Source: JOPF133 sp052144935 (lineage in GTDB: Bacteria > Acidobacteriota > Terriglobia > Bryobacterales > Bryobacteraceae). From it: DNA of 64,000 bases. The notes below the pieces were generated by a model, which worked only from the letters and a program-made list of their open reading frames with translations, made no database searches and had not been told where the DNA came from. The position numbers and the translations under genes were made by a program. The stretch is taken from assembly GCA_052144935.1 (NCBI GenBank), contig JBKQPR010000065.1:1-64000 (forward strand), in the 5' to 3' direction. Of the stretch, positions 1-7,920 are shown one piece after another (position 1 is the first letter of the stretch; the number at the start of each line of letters is the position of its first letter).

Positions 1-673
1 CGACTTCGCTCACGCCGTCCATCAACAGACCGGCATCGCCGACCCTTACCAGGATTGGTTCCCGCTCTCCTCGGTGACTCCGTTCTCCAAGCTCCTTTCG
101 GCGCTGCGCGGCGCGGAAACCACCACCCTGAGCTGCCATCCGCACTGCTCGCTGGGAACCTATCTGTTCGTGGACCGGAACCGCCGCGCCGTTCCGGTCA
201 CCCAATTTGTCGACGTGGGACCCATGCTGCGCGAGATGGACGTGCTGTCCGCCAGGGCCGGCAAGCGCCGCATCCAGTTCTTCACGAAGCTGCAGGCCTG
301 GAACAGCCTGCGCAAGTTTTTCCACCCGGACCGCGCGCCCGAGGGCCTGGATTTCCCCAAGTTTCTGCAGACCCTCCAGGGTATGACCGACAAGCGCTTC
401 GGCCGCGGCGAGGGCGAAAGGAACGGTTTCACCTACCGCACCCTGATGCTGGCCGGCATGCATTTCATGGACGCTTATAACTACGATGTGGAGCGTGTGA
501 AGCGCTGCGTGATCCACTACGCCGCGCCCAACGGCCGGATCTATCCGTTCTGCGCCTACAACTCCGGCCCGGTCTACCGCGAACGGATCGAACGGCAGTA
601 TTCGGTGCCGCTGCCGCTGCCGATCGAGGCCCGCAAGGCGCGAGCCGCCGCCGAACCGGCGCTGGTGGGATAG
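1..673 (+). CDS. Radical SAM protein, C-terminal part (Tes/MJ0619-like lipid or pterin enzyme)
   Basis: The frame is open from base 2, so the start and the radical SAM CxxxCxxC core lie outside the window; 223 residues remain. The visible part has a CHPHC motif followed by GTYLFVD, and near the end a conserved block (RCVIHYA, then IYPFCAYN). Cysteine-rich blocks of this kind are typical of the C-terminus of tetraether-lipid-synthase (Tes) and MJ0619-type radical SAM enzymes. Tes joins lipid tails carbon to carbon, and acidobacteria are known producers of membrane-spanning diabolic-acid lipids and branched GDGTs, so a lipid role is plausible but inferred. A pterin methyltransferase-like enzyme is the main alternative. 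The internal GTG at 74 is not the true start. Confidence 0.6.
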   Translation, partial: DFAHAVHQQTGIADPYQDWFPLSSVTPFSKLLSALRGAETTTLSCHPHCSLGTYLFVDRNRRAVPVTQFVDVGPMLREMDVLSARAGKRRIQFFTKLQAWNSLRKFFHPDRAPEGLDFPKFLQTLQGMTDKRFGRGEGERNGFTYRTLMLAGMHFMDAYNYDVERVKRCVIHYAAPNGRIYPFCAYNSGPVYRERIERQYSVPLPLPIEARKARAAAEPALVG

Positions 674-867
674 CGCCCGGCTCGGATGCCCCGGCTCGGA
701 GCGGCTCGATCCCACCGCGATAGGAAAGTGCGCCGGCTGCCAAGGAGTCAGGTCACGCTCTCCATACCGATGAGATCCCGCTTCGCTTGAGGGCGACGCC
801 GGGGGCCCTTGCCTCCACGCCGGCCAAAACTCATAGTGTCAGGTCGCCCGGCGTGACGCCGCGAATT

Positions 868-1245
868 TCACGACGCGCCCGGCGCGCAGATATCCTTCAA
901 TTCATGGCGGGGATAATTGCATAAAACTTGCTCGATGTAATGGAGCCATTCGGCTTTGGCCATCTCATCAAGAACCATGGGCTTCGGGTAAGCGGCATTC
1001 ATTCCGGGGGTACGCAGGACCTGCTGAGGATCGGTCAAGATGCCGACGACCCTGACATCCTTTTGCGAGCCGTGCATGGCGGCAATGAAATCACGTGCCC
1101 CGTTTAAGGCTGGATTGATCGCCAGAACGTCCACCTTCAATCCCAGTTGCATAACCAGCGACTCGGCATCCGGAACGCTTTTCGCAGGCACAGCCGAATA
1201 TGCCGCAGCGTCCAGCACATGCCCAAGCCAGAACACGAACCCCAA
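868..1245 (-). CDS. Degenerate response-regulator receiver domain protein
   Basis: A 125-residue single-domain protein with the CheY-like fold pattern. The C-terminal lysine-proline (AYPKP) is kept, but the segment where the phospho-accepting Asp should lie reads LAINPALNG, with Asn instead of Asp, so phosphorylation is unlikely. The annotated start is TTG at 1245, but the same frame runs upstream through VLIIDND, a typical receiver first strand, back to about 1275 without an ATG/GTG/TTG start. A second VLIIDD-coding stretch lies just upstream in another frame (about 1281-1304), as if the 5' end had been partly duplicated. It may be a pseudo-receiver or a decaying gene. Confidence 0.55.
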   Translation of the reverse strand: MGFVFWLGHVLDAAAYSAVPAKSVPDAESLVMQLGLKVDVLAINPALNGARDFIAAMHGSQKDVRVVGILTDPQQVLRTPGMNAAYPKPMVLDEMAKAEWLHYIEQVLCNYPRHELKDICAPGAS

Positions 1246-1493
1246 ATCGTTATCGATAATCAGGACAGTTTTCAGATGCCGCGCCTTTGTCGTCGATTAT
1301 GAGGACCAATTCGCCCGTAGCAATTCGCAGCCCACATCGCATCTTCCTGAATCCAAAGGCAGGCGCGTTTACGAACCAAACGCGTCGGACGAGAAATTGT
1401 GAATTGCAAGACAAAAATTCCAAGAAAATTGGAATCAGTACCAGGACTTGAAGTACTCTAACTCACAGAGGTATGGGACCATAATTGTCAGGT

Positions 1494-1835
1494 ATGGCCT
1501 CGTCGAAGCCCAAAACCGGTCCGCAACCTCAAGACGCCGAACGTCGCGTTTCCATGCGTTATCCGGTGAACGCCAACGTCAGGTTCAGGCTCATTTCGGG
1601 AGCGAAGGCCGGAGCGTATCGGCGAGGCCGAATAGTGAATCTTTCGACTACGGAACTGCTGCTGGAATGTGACCCGGCGCTTCAGGGGGGACTTGAAATC
1701 GAACTGATGATCGCGTGGCCGGCCCGCCGAGGGAGAGGGAGAAGGATCAAACTCCATGCGATTGGCCGGACTGTCGGCGCTGAAGGAAGCTGTACTGCCG
1801 TGAGAATCGACCAGAGCAACTTCCAATATCGGTGA
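1494..1835 (+). CDS. PilZ domain protein
   Basis: A 113-residue protein made essentially of one PilZ domain, the family that binds cyclic di-GMP and regulates motility, polysaccharide export or adhesion. The N-terminal arginine motif is seen as ERRVSMRYPV and the second motif as RIVNLSTTELLLE. The canonical second motif is (D/N)xSxxG; here the final Gly is Glu, so ligand binding may be weakened. I chose ATG 1494 over the upstream TTG 1485. It stands alone between the degenerate receiver (opposite strand) and the M48 protease (opposite strand). Confidence 0.75.
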   Translation: MASSKPKTGPQPQDAERRVSMRYPVNANVRFRLISGAKAGAYRRGRIVNLSTTELLLECDPALQGGLEIELMIAWPARRGRGRRIKLHAIGRTVGAEGSCTAVRIDQSNFQYR

Positions 1836-1903
1836 TTTAACTCGGGGCTTCCCACCGCGGCCCGCGCCCATTGCGCAAACGCCCCGCGCACCCAGGGCCC
1901 GCG

Positions 1904-3478
1904 TCACTTCACATACTTCGGTGACCGTCCGCCGCTCCACGGATCGTACTCCGCGGCGAAACGCACGCGATCGCCGACCGGTGGATGATCGTACAGCCAG
2001 AACTTGATAAACCCATTCGGATTCGGATCCGACAGCGCAACCTCCCCCAGAATCTGAAAAGCCGCCGCCGCGGCCTGCGGGGAATCCGGCACGATCCCGT
2101 GAATCACCTCCAGCCCGTACTGGTCCGCGTTGTGCTCCAGCACACGGCTGAAGGAGTTCAGCACCGGCTCGGAGGCGAAGCTGAACACCGCCAGCGCCAG
2201 CAGCATGACCGGCAGCGAGGCCCAATCGTGCATTCCGCGAATCGACCAGCGCGCGCCCCAACGGGCCAGCAGCCAGCGCGCGGAATGGTAGCCCAGGAAC
2301 AGGAACAGCAGGTTCACCCCGCAGACCATCGCCAGTTTGAGGCGGATGTGGCCCAGTACATAGTGCCCCATCTCGTGCCCAAAGACGAACAGAATCTCGC
2401 CCGCGGTCATCTTCCGGATGGTGGTGTCCCATACCACCACGCGTTTCGACGCGCCGATGCCCGCGACGTAAGCGTTCAACGACTTCAGCTTCTCGCTGGC
2501 CTTCATTTCGTACATTCGCTCCGGCGGAATGGTCAGCCCGCCGCGCGCGACCACCTTTCCAATCTCGGCCACCAACGCGGGCTGTCTGGCGGCCAGCGGC
2601 TGGAACTGGAAAAACATCGGCTCGATCACCACCGGCTCGATGAAGATCAGAAAGATCTCGATGGGCGTCAATATCAACCAGAAGTAGAACCACCAGCGGC
2701 GCGGGCTGCGACGGATGGCGGCATAGAACAGCCAGACCAGGAAACCCGCCAGCAGAAATTCCAGCAGCTCGCCCTTGGTCCAATCCCAGAACCACGACCC
2801 CCAACCCTGCACGGATTGCTGGTATTCGAGCGAGAGGTGTTGTTGATAGAGGTCCAGCGGCAGGCCCGCCACGTCGGCCACCAGCAGCAGCAACGGCGCA
2901 AACAGGTAAGCCTGCAGGAAGCGTACGCGCGACACACCCTCCGCCCACGTGCGGATGCGCGGGGCCACTTGCGCGGCCAGGATCAGCAGCAGCATGGCGA
3001 TCCCATAGGCCACGCCGATGAAGTGCGCCCAGTTGCGCGCGCGAGCGTAGTCGATGGCCTTTTGCAACTGTTCGGGCGTCAGCGTGTAGGTCCTCACGGG
3101 CCGGGCAGCCTGCTCTTCGGGCCGGGTGGACTGCGCTTCGGGCCGGGTGGACTGCGCTTCGGGCTGCGCCTCGGGCCGCGCCGACGACGCCTCCGTCCGG
3201 CTGGCCGACATTCCGGGCCGAGCGAACCGCGCCTCGGGCCGCACCACCGGCGCTTCGGGCCGCACCGCCGGCACCTCGGGCCGGATGGACTGAGCATCCG
3301 GCCGCGCGGCCTGCGTTTCGGGCATGGTGGACTGCGCCTCGGGCCGGGCGGCCTGCGCTTCGGACATGGTGGTCTGCGTTTCGGGCCGCACCCCCTGCGC
3401 TTCGGGCATGCGCGGAGCGGCGGTTTGCGCAGACAACGGGAGGCTCAACATGGCGATCAACAGTAAGCGGCGGAGCAC
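1904..3478 (-). CDS. M48 (Ste24-like) membrane metalloprotease with a repeat-rich N-terminal extension
   Basis: A 524-residue integral membrane zinc protease of the CaaX/Ste24-HtpX type. The zinc site is HEMGH at about residues 368-372, with the third ligand in EHNAD at about 448; several hydrophobic segments surround it. A signal peptide (first about 18 residues) is followed by roughly 100 residues of degenerate ARPEAQ-type repeats before the first membrane helix; such an extension is not part of the family. The start is GTG at 3478, supported by GGAGG 12 bases upstream. It is divergently arranged with the TPR gene at 3484, only 5 bp away, so the two promoters must overlap the opposite gene. 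Substrate unknown; family members act in membrane protein quality control. Confidence 0.85.
   Translation of the reverse strand: MLRRLLLIAMLSLPLSAQTAAPRMPEAQGVRPETQTTMSEAQAARPEAQSTMPETQAARPDAQSIRPEVPAVRPEAPVVRPEARFARPGMSASRTEASSARPEAQPEAQSTRPEAQSTRPEEQAARPVRTYTLTPEQLQKAIDYARARNWAHFIGVAYGIAMLLLILAAQVAPRIRTWAEGVSRVRFLQAYLFAPLLLLVADVAGLPLDLYQQHLSLEYQQSVQGWGSWFWDWTKGELLEFLLAGFLVWLFYAAIRRSPRRWWFYFWLILTPIEIFLIFIEPVVIEPMFFQFQPLAARQPALVAEIGKVVARGGLTIPPERMYEMKASEKLKSLNAYVAGIGASKRVVVWDTTIRKMTAGEILFVFGHEMGHYVLGHIRLKLAMVCGVNLLFLFLGYHSARWLLARWGARWSIRGMHDWASLPVMLLALAVFSFASEPVLNSFSRVLEHNADQYGLEVIHGIVPDSPQAAAAAFQILGEVALSDPNPNGFIKFWLYDHPPVGDRVRFAAEYDPWSGGRSPKYVK
3105..3415. repeat. Coding minisatellite of about 18-27 bp units in the M48 gene
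   Basis: Short GC-rich units built on cttcgggccg(g)g are repeated about a dozen times with substitutions. On the minus strand they encode degenerate (A/S)xRPEAQ motifs. All units keep the frame of the host gene. Confidence 0.8.
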
Positions 3479-3483
3479 GAGAC

Positions 3484-4647
3484 TTGGTATCCTCCTTTTT
3501 GATCCATCAGACGAAACTGCTGCTCCGTCTATTGTGGCAGCCCGGCGCGGCCATGGGGGAGATTCTCGACCGCGGCAGCCTGCTCTACGCCAGCCTGGCC
3601 GCGCTGGCTGTGACGCTCGTCTTAAACGCCAGCCTCGCGATGAGGGTTCCGATCGGCTTTTACACGCCGTTGCTGATCCTGGCGGGAGTTTACGTGCCCG
3701 GACTGCTGTTGCTCGCCGCGCTGCTCGGTGGGTTGGGCGGCGCCGGCACGGTCTTCCAGCGCGACTACTCCCCGTTGCTCACCTGCATGGCCATGGCCTT
3801 CAGCGCCGCCGTCCTGCCGTTGATCCTGGCGGCCTGGACCGCGCCGTTGGAGGTCTTCCTCCTGATTGCCGTTCTCGCCCTGGCCTACTTCGTGGTGCTC
3901 GCATTCCTGGCGGTACGCACAGTGTTCGGGTTGGGAAACGGAACCGCCGCCGGCGTGGTCGGGCTGTCCTGGATTCCGCTGGTGGCGGTGGTGTTCCTCT
4001 GGGGACCGCTGGCCATGCTGCTGCGGCTGGTGGCCTCGCCCTTCTTCCTGTTCTTCGCCTTCTACTACCTGGGCGGCGAGCTGAGCAATCTGGGAGGCGG
4101 CCTGCGCAGCCGCCAGCATTTCCGCCGCATGCTGGATGCCGCGGCGATCAACCCGCACGATGGCGAAGCGCAATACCAGCTCGGACTGATCCACCAGCAG
4201 CGCCGCCAGTATACCGAAGCCATCCGTCGGTTTCAGGCCGCCGTGGCCATCGACCCCACCGAAACCGACGCCCACTTCCAATTGGGCCGCATCGCCCGCG
4301 AGCAGGGACGCCTGCCGGACGCCCTGGCGCATTTCCAGACGGTGCTCCAACAGGACGAGCGGCATTCGCTCAACGAGATCCACCGCGAGCTGGGCGCCGT
4401 CTACCTGGCGCTGGGCCGCACCGAAGACGCCCGCCGCGAGCTGGCGCTCTATATCGACCGCAGGCCTTACGACCCCGAGGGTCTATTCTATTTCGGCCAG
4501 GCCCTGGAGCAACTGGGCCAGTTGACACAGGCACGCGAAATGTACGCCGCCGCCGTGGAGGCCGTACGCACCGCCCCGCGCTACCGCCGCAGAGTGGTGG
4601 CGCGCTGGAGCCGCCTGGCGCAGAAGCAGGCCGGGAAGCTGGGGTAG
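3484..4647 (+). CDS. Membrane protein with N-terminal Yip1-like helices and C-terminal TPR repeats
   Basis: 387 residues. The first 200 contain about five hydrophobic segments in a Yip1-like arrangement. From about residue 218 to the end there are four TPR units (EAQYQLGLIHQQRRQYTEAI is the clearest), which normally mediate protein-protein contacts. TTG 3484 is taken as start because GGAG lies 8 bases upstream and it keeps the conserved LLLRLLWQP segment; ATG 3553 is an alternative. The gene is divergent from the M48 protease. Its function is unknown; a scaffold or assembly role at the inner membrane is an inference from the architecture. Confidence 0.7.
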   Translation: MVSSFLIHQTKLLLRLLWQPGAAMGEILDRGSLLYASLAALAVTLVLNASLAMRVPIGFYTPLLILAGVYVPGLLLLAALLGGLGGAGTVFQRDYSPLLTCMAMAFSAAVLPLILAAWTAPLEVFLLIAVLALAYFVVLAFLAVRTVFGLGNGTAAGVVGLSWIPLVAVVFLWGPLAMLLRLVASPFFLFFAFYYLGGELSNLGGGLRSRQHFRRMLDAAAINPHDGEAQYQLGLIHQQRRQYTEAIRRFQAAVAIDPTETDAHFQLGRIAREQGRLPDALAHFQTVLQQDERHSLNEIHRELGAVYLALGRTEDARRELALYIDRRPYDPEGLFYFGQALEQLGQLTQAREMYAAAVEAVRTAPRYRRRVVARWSRLAQKQAGKLG

Positions 4648-4661
4648 AGAGCTTGTATCTT

Positions 4662-4759
4662 TTCACCGCGGAGACGCGGAGAACACCGAGGAAGCGCGGA
4701 GAAAACACCCTCTCGCCTCCTCCGCGCTTCCTCCATTTTCTCCGTGTCTCCGCGATGAG
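4662..4759. repeat. Intergenic palindromic repeat (CGCGGAG-type), copy 1
   Basis: Two arms of about 40 bases built of CGCGGAGA/CACCGAGGAAG units face each other around a short centre, giving a long imperfect hairpin after the stop of the TPR gene. A near-identical element lies at 62839-62941, so it is a dispersed family. It could also act as a transcription-ending hairpin. Confidence 0.85.
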
Positions 4760-4807
4760 TATGCTGCTGCCCTCTGAGGCAGAGCCTCTCCATGTTACCG
4801 TCGAAAC

Positions 4808-5113
4808 ATGCTCTTCATGGTCGTCGAGCGATTCAAGAGCCGGAACCCGAAACCGATTTATCGCCGCCTTGCGGAAAGCGGGCGCCAGATGCCGGAAGGA
4901 CTGAGGTACGTCAATAGCTGGGTCGAACCGAACTTCGATCGCTGTTTCCAGTTGATGGAGACTGACGATCCGCGCCTGCTTCAGAAGTGGATACTCTCTT
5001 GGGTCGATCTAATGGAATTCGAGATTGTCCCCGTCGTCTCATCGAAGGATACTCGCGAGACTGTCGAAGCAGCCATGAACGACAAGCCGGCTAATGGGGA
5101 GCAGCGCGGTTAG
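4808..5113 (+). CDS. DUF3303 family protein
   Basis: 101 residues matching the DUF3303 family: MLFMVVERFK at the start, then GLRYVNSWVE and CFQLMETDD, with the conserved Trp-rich WILSWVDL segment. Members are small soluble proteins of unknown function with a ferredoxin-like (dimeric alpha-beta barrel) appearance. It is a stand-alone gene; the 170 bases after it carry nothing recognisable. Confidence 0.8.
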   Translation: MLFMVVERFKSRNPKPIYRRLAESGRQMPEGLRYVNSWVEPNFDRCFQLMETDDPRLLQKWILSWVDLMEFEIVPVVSSKDTRETVEAAMNDKPANGEQRG

Positions 5114-5282
5114 AGGCCTGTGGCAGAACTTCGAAAACGACCCAAGTTGGGTCGTGCGCCCGTGACCAACTTGTGTCATCGACTCCGCCATGGACTGCCA
5201 GGGCTCCGGCCGTGGCCGGCGCGGAGCCAGCCTCTCCAACCCGAACAGGATCACGCCGCGGGCGATGGCGCGGAAACGAGGC

Positions 5283-6347
5283 TTACGACCCGGGTGCAGC
5301 AGCGGTTTTCGCCGGCTCCGCGGCAGCTTCCAGAAACTCTTGCGCCACCCGCGGGGCGTCAAATCCGGCCACTCGCGCGGAGCCGGCCCAGCGTTGCGCC
5401 GCCCGCGCCTGGGGCGAACGGTAGAGCGCTTCGATGCCCTCCGCGAGGGCCTCGTGGTTGCCGGGTTCCACCAGCACGGCATGCGGCGCCACTTCCGGAA
5501 TGGCGCCGGCGCGCGCGGCCACAATCGGAGTCGCCGAGGCCATCGCCTCCAGCAACACGATTCCGAAGCCCTCCTGCACGCTCGGCAGGGCGAAGAGATC
5601 CGCGCGGTTGTACTCCGCCGCCAGCTCGGCGCGCGAGATGTCTCCCAGCCATGCCACCGTGCCCTCCAGCTTCAAACGCCGCGACAGGTTCCGCCAGCGG
5701 CCTGTCGAGGGACCGTTGCCCACGATCCGCACTTCCAGGCCGGGAATGCGTCCGGCCAGAAGAGCCGCCGCGCGCAGCAGCACATCCACCCGTTTGCGGC
5801 GGTAGTGGCGCCCCACGAACAGCACGGTGAAGCGCGAGGAGCTGGCGGGATGCAGCTCCAGCAGGCGCCGCCACTCGCCGAGATCGATCGGCTCCGGGAC
5901 GATTGCCGGCATTTCGCGCAGGCCGTAGAATTCGCGCGCCCGTTCGGCGGAATAGCGGCTGGTGACCAGCACGCGCGCCGCGCGCTCGACGTGCAGGCGC
6001 TCACAGCGGGCCTGCAGCCCCATGGTGAGGCGGGTGATCCCCGATTCGAAGCGCACTTCATCGGCGATCACTCCTTTGAGCGCGGCCACGTGCCCACGGA
6101 CGCCGGCCGCGATGCGGTAACCGTCCATATCGAAGCCCACCGTGAGATCGCACTCGGGCGAGACCTTGAGCGAGCGGTTGAACGCCAGCCGTTCGGCCGT
6201 GAATACCGGCAGCCGCAGGCGCGGGGTTTCACAGGCTACCGAGTGGCCGAGATTCCGCAAAGCGCCGGCCAGCACCTGGATTCCGACATAGGTGCCGCTG
6301 CCGCGCCGGATATCCAGCGGGGTGGCGGTGAGGAAGCGAATTCGCAC
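5283..6347 (-). CDS. GT4 family glycosyltransferase
   Basis: 354 residues with the GT-B fold pattern of family 4: a glycine-rich N-terminal loop (RRGSGTYVG) in the acceptor domain, and in the C-terminal half LFVGRHYRRKRVD followed by the EGFGIVLLE motif (E-x7-E) that binds the nucleotide sugar. It should transfer a sugar from an activated donor to a lipid- or polysaccharide-linked acceptor at the cytoplasmic face. GTG 6347 is the start. No other envelope-sugar gene is adjacent, so the product cannot be named. Confidence 0.85.
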   Translation of the reverse strand: MRIRFLTATPLDIRRGSGTYVGIQVLAGALRNLGHSVACETPRLRLPVFTAERLAFNRSLKVSPECDLTVGFDMDGYRIAAGVRGHVAALKGVIADEVRFESGITRLTMGLQARCERLHVERAARVLVTSRYSAERAREFYGLREMPAIVPEPIDLGEWRRLLELHPASSSRFTVLFVGRHYRRKRVDVLLRAAALLAGRIPGLEVRIVGNGPSTGRWRNLSRRLKLEGTVAWLGDISRAELAAEYNRADLFALPSVQEGFGIVLLEAMASATPIVAARAGAIPEVAPHAVLVEPGNHEALAEGIEALYRSPQARAAQRWAGSARVAGFDAPRVAQEFLEAAAEPAKTAAAPGS

Positions 6348-6529
6348 GAATTGCCGGTACGCGAATTACTATGATACCGGCTTGCTTCGGCCCCGCGGCA
6401 ACGTACTCACCGCGGAGGGTGCGCGCCTCGAAAGCGATGACCAGCGGGATTTCGTTTTACTGTGGCGGAGATCCGTGAGTATATACCACGCCAGGAAAGG
6501 AGGCCACCTTCAATGATCTGATTCCAGAT

Positions 6530-7501
6530 CTAATTCCCGGAGGGGCGCTCCACGTGGTCGATGACGAGGGATTCGCCGGGGCCCTTGGCCGGTTCGAGCT
6601 TCAGGCCGAGCTTCTGTACTAAGAAAAAGGGTAGCGAGAAGGCCGGGTCAGCCGGGGTCGAGGGCGTCGCCGCTTCACTAAGCCCGGGCATGGGGTCGGC
6701 GGGGGAGCGGTCGGCGGGGACGAAGATATCGAACGTTCCCGTAATCCCGGTCCTGTCGATGACGTTGCGGTCCATCAGGGAGGAGAACTGCCTGCAAAGG
6801 TCCGCCATCGTCACACCATAAATGTCACTCCCTTCCTTCGTGCCGGACCGAATGAAGATGCCGCACCGGGGCAGCGTCCAGGGGCGCGGAGGCGCGGGAA
6901 GGCCAGGGTCTAAAGTCATGCACTTTCCTGCCTGCGCCGCCTGGAGAAGCTTGGGACCACCCTTGGCCACAGTCAGCGCATAGACCGGAACCTCCTTGGT
7001 CTCGCGATGGATCTTCAGCTTATACCGGTCTTCGAGAAGCGCTTGCAGCATGGGCCCACGCATCATTTTCTGGCCTGGAGCGCCCTCCGCTTTGGCGTCG
7101 ATATCGTAGCGGTCGGAATCGATCCAGGGCGGCCCACCCGAGATCGGAACAGACTTCAGGGGCATGGGGACCGCAGTGGCCATTCGCGTGGCCGAGACGT
7201 AGGCCAGCTCGATGAGATCCATCACAGTCCGGCATGGCAGATCCAACCTTCCGGGAGACAAGCCTCCGCCACCACCTCCGCCGCCTCCGCTTTTTCCGCC
7301 CCTTGCGCCGCCACCGCAGCCGGTGCTGAGCTTGACGGAGGCCACTTCGAATTTCGGCGGGGCCGCAGCCGCTGCCTGCGCCCGGATGGGTGGCGCAGTC
7401 AGGATGCCAACTGCCATGGGAGCCGCCAGAGCCGCCATTCCGGCAACTGCCAGGGCTACCTTCTTCGCGAAGTTCAGTCCGGGCACAACGCGGCTGGTCA
7501 T
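6530..7501 (-). CDS. TIGR03435-type acidobacterial protein
   Basis: About 323 residues. After a hydrophobic N-terminus comes the hallmark FEVASVK, later RYDIDAKAEG, VYALTVAKGGPKL and the C-terminal LGLKLEPAKGP...LVIDHVE block of the TIGR03435 family, which is expanded in Solibacter relatives and has no known role. A run of nine glycines sits near the N-terminus. I start at ATG 7501. Upstream in the same frame (to 7645) there is sequence resembling the linker that joins BlaR1/M56 sensor domains to TIGR03435 domains in fused proteins (RHGIEAVMTSRVVPGLNFAK), so this gene is probably a 5'-truncated fusion. Confidence 0.8.
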   Translation of the reverse strand: MTSRVVPGLNFAKKVALAVAGMAALAAPMAVGILTAPPIRAQAAAAAPPKFEVASVKLSTGCGGGARGGKSGGGGGGGGGLSPGRLDLPCRTVMDLIELAYVSATRMATAVPMPLKSVPISGGPPWIDSDRYDIDAKAEGAPGQKMMRGPMLQALLEDRYKLKIHRETKEVPVYALTVAKGGPKLLQAAQAGKCMTLDPGLPAPPRPWTLPRCGIFIRSGTKEGSDIYGVTMADLCRQFSSLMDRNVIDRTGITGTFDIFVPADRSPADPMPGLSEAATPSTPADPAFSLPFFLVQKLGLKLEPAKGPGESLVIDHVERPSGN

Positions 7502-7644
7502 GACTGCTTCGATTCCATGCCTGCTATTGGCGCTGGAGATGGCCGCCCGGTTACTCCGCTGGGCGCGCCCCGGAACGCCCAGGAGCCGGCTCCGAAAGCC
7601 GTCCGATTCCTCAATCACCTTGAACCCTATCGGAATGTAGTACA

Positions 7645-7890
7645 ATGAAACCTACGAGGCCCGCTGGGATGGAAACCAATACCCGCAGCATCGCCAAGGC
7701 CGTCAGCTACCGCGTTCTCGGCTCCGCGGTGACCGGCCTGATCGTCTTCGTGCTGACCGGCAAAGGTGGCCTCTCGGTGGGCGCCGGGGCTCTCGATATC
7801 GTGCTGAAGATTGGCGCGTACTTCGTCCACGAGCGGATCTGGGACCGCATCGACTTCGGCCGCGCCAAGCCGCCGGAATACGAGATCTGA
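7645..7890 (+). CDS. DUF2061 small membrane protein
   Basis: 81 residues, matching DUF2061: SIAKAVSYRVLGSAVTGLIV, then a second hydrophobic helix and the ending HERIWDRIDFG. Two membrane segments; function unknown. ATG 7645 or the internal ATG 7669 could be the start; the conserved domain begins just after the second. It precedes argS by 30 bp on the same strand and may share its transcript. Confidence 0.8.
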   Translation: MKPTRPAGMETNTRSIAKAVSYRVLGSAVTGLIVFVLTGKGGLSVGAGALDIVLKIGAYFVHERIWDRIDFGRAKPPEYEI

Positions 7891-7920
7891 CGGGGCTGCT
7901 TGTTATACTCGTAGGTTCCC

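Noticed and set aside
3105..3415. CRISPR-like regular repeats
   Set aside because: Short units without spacers that keep the reading frame of the M48 gene; a coding minisatellite.
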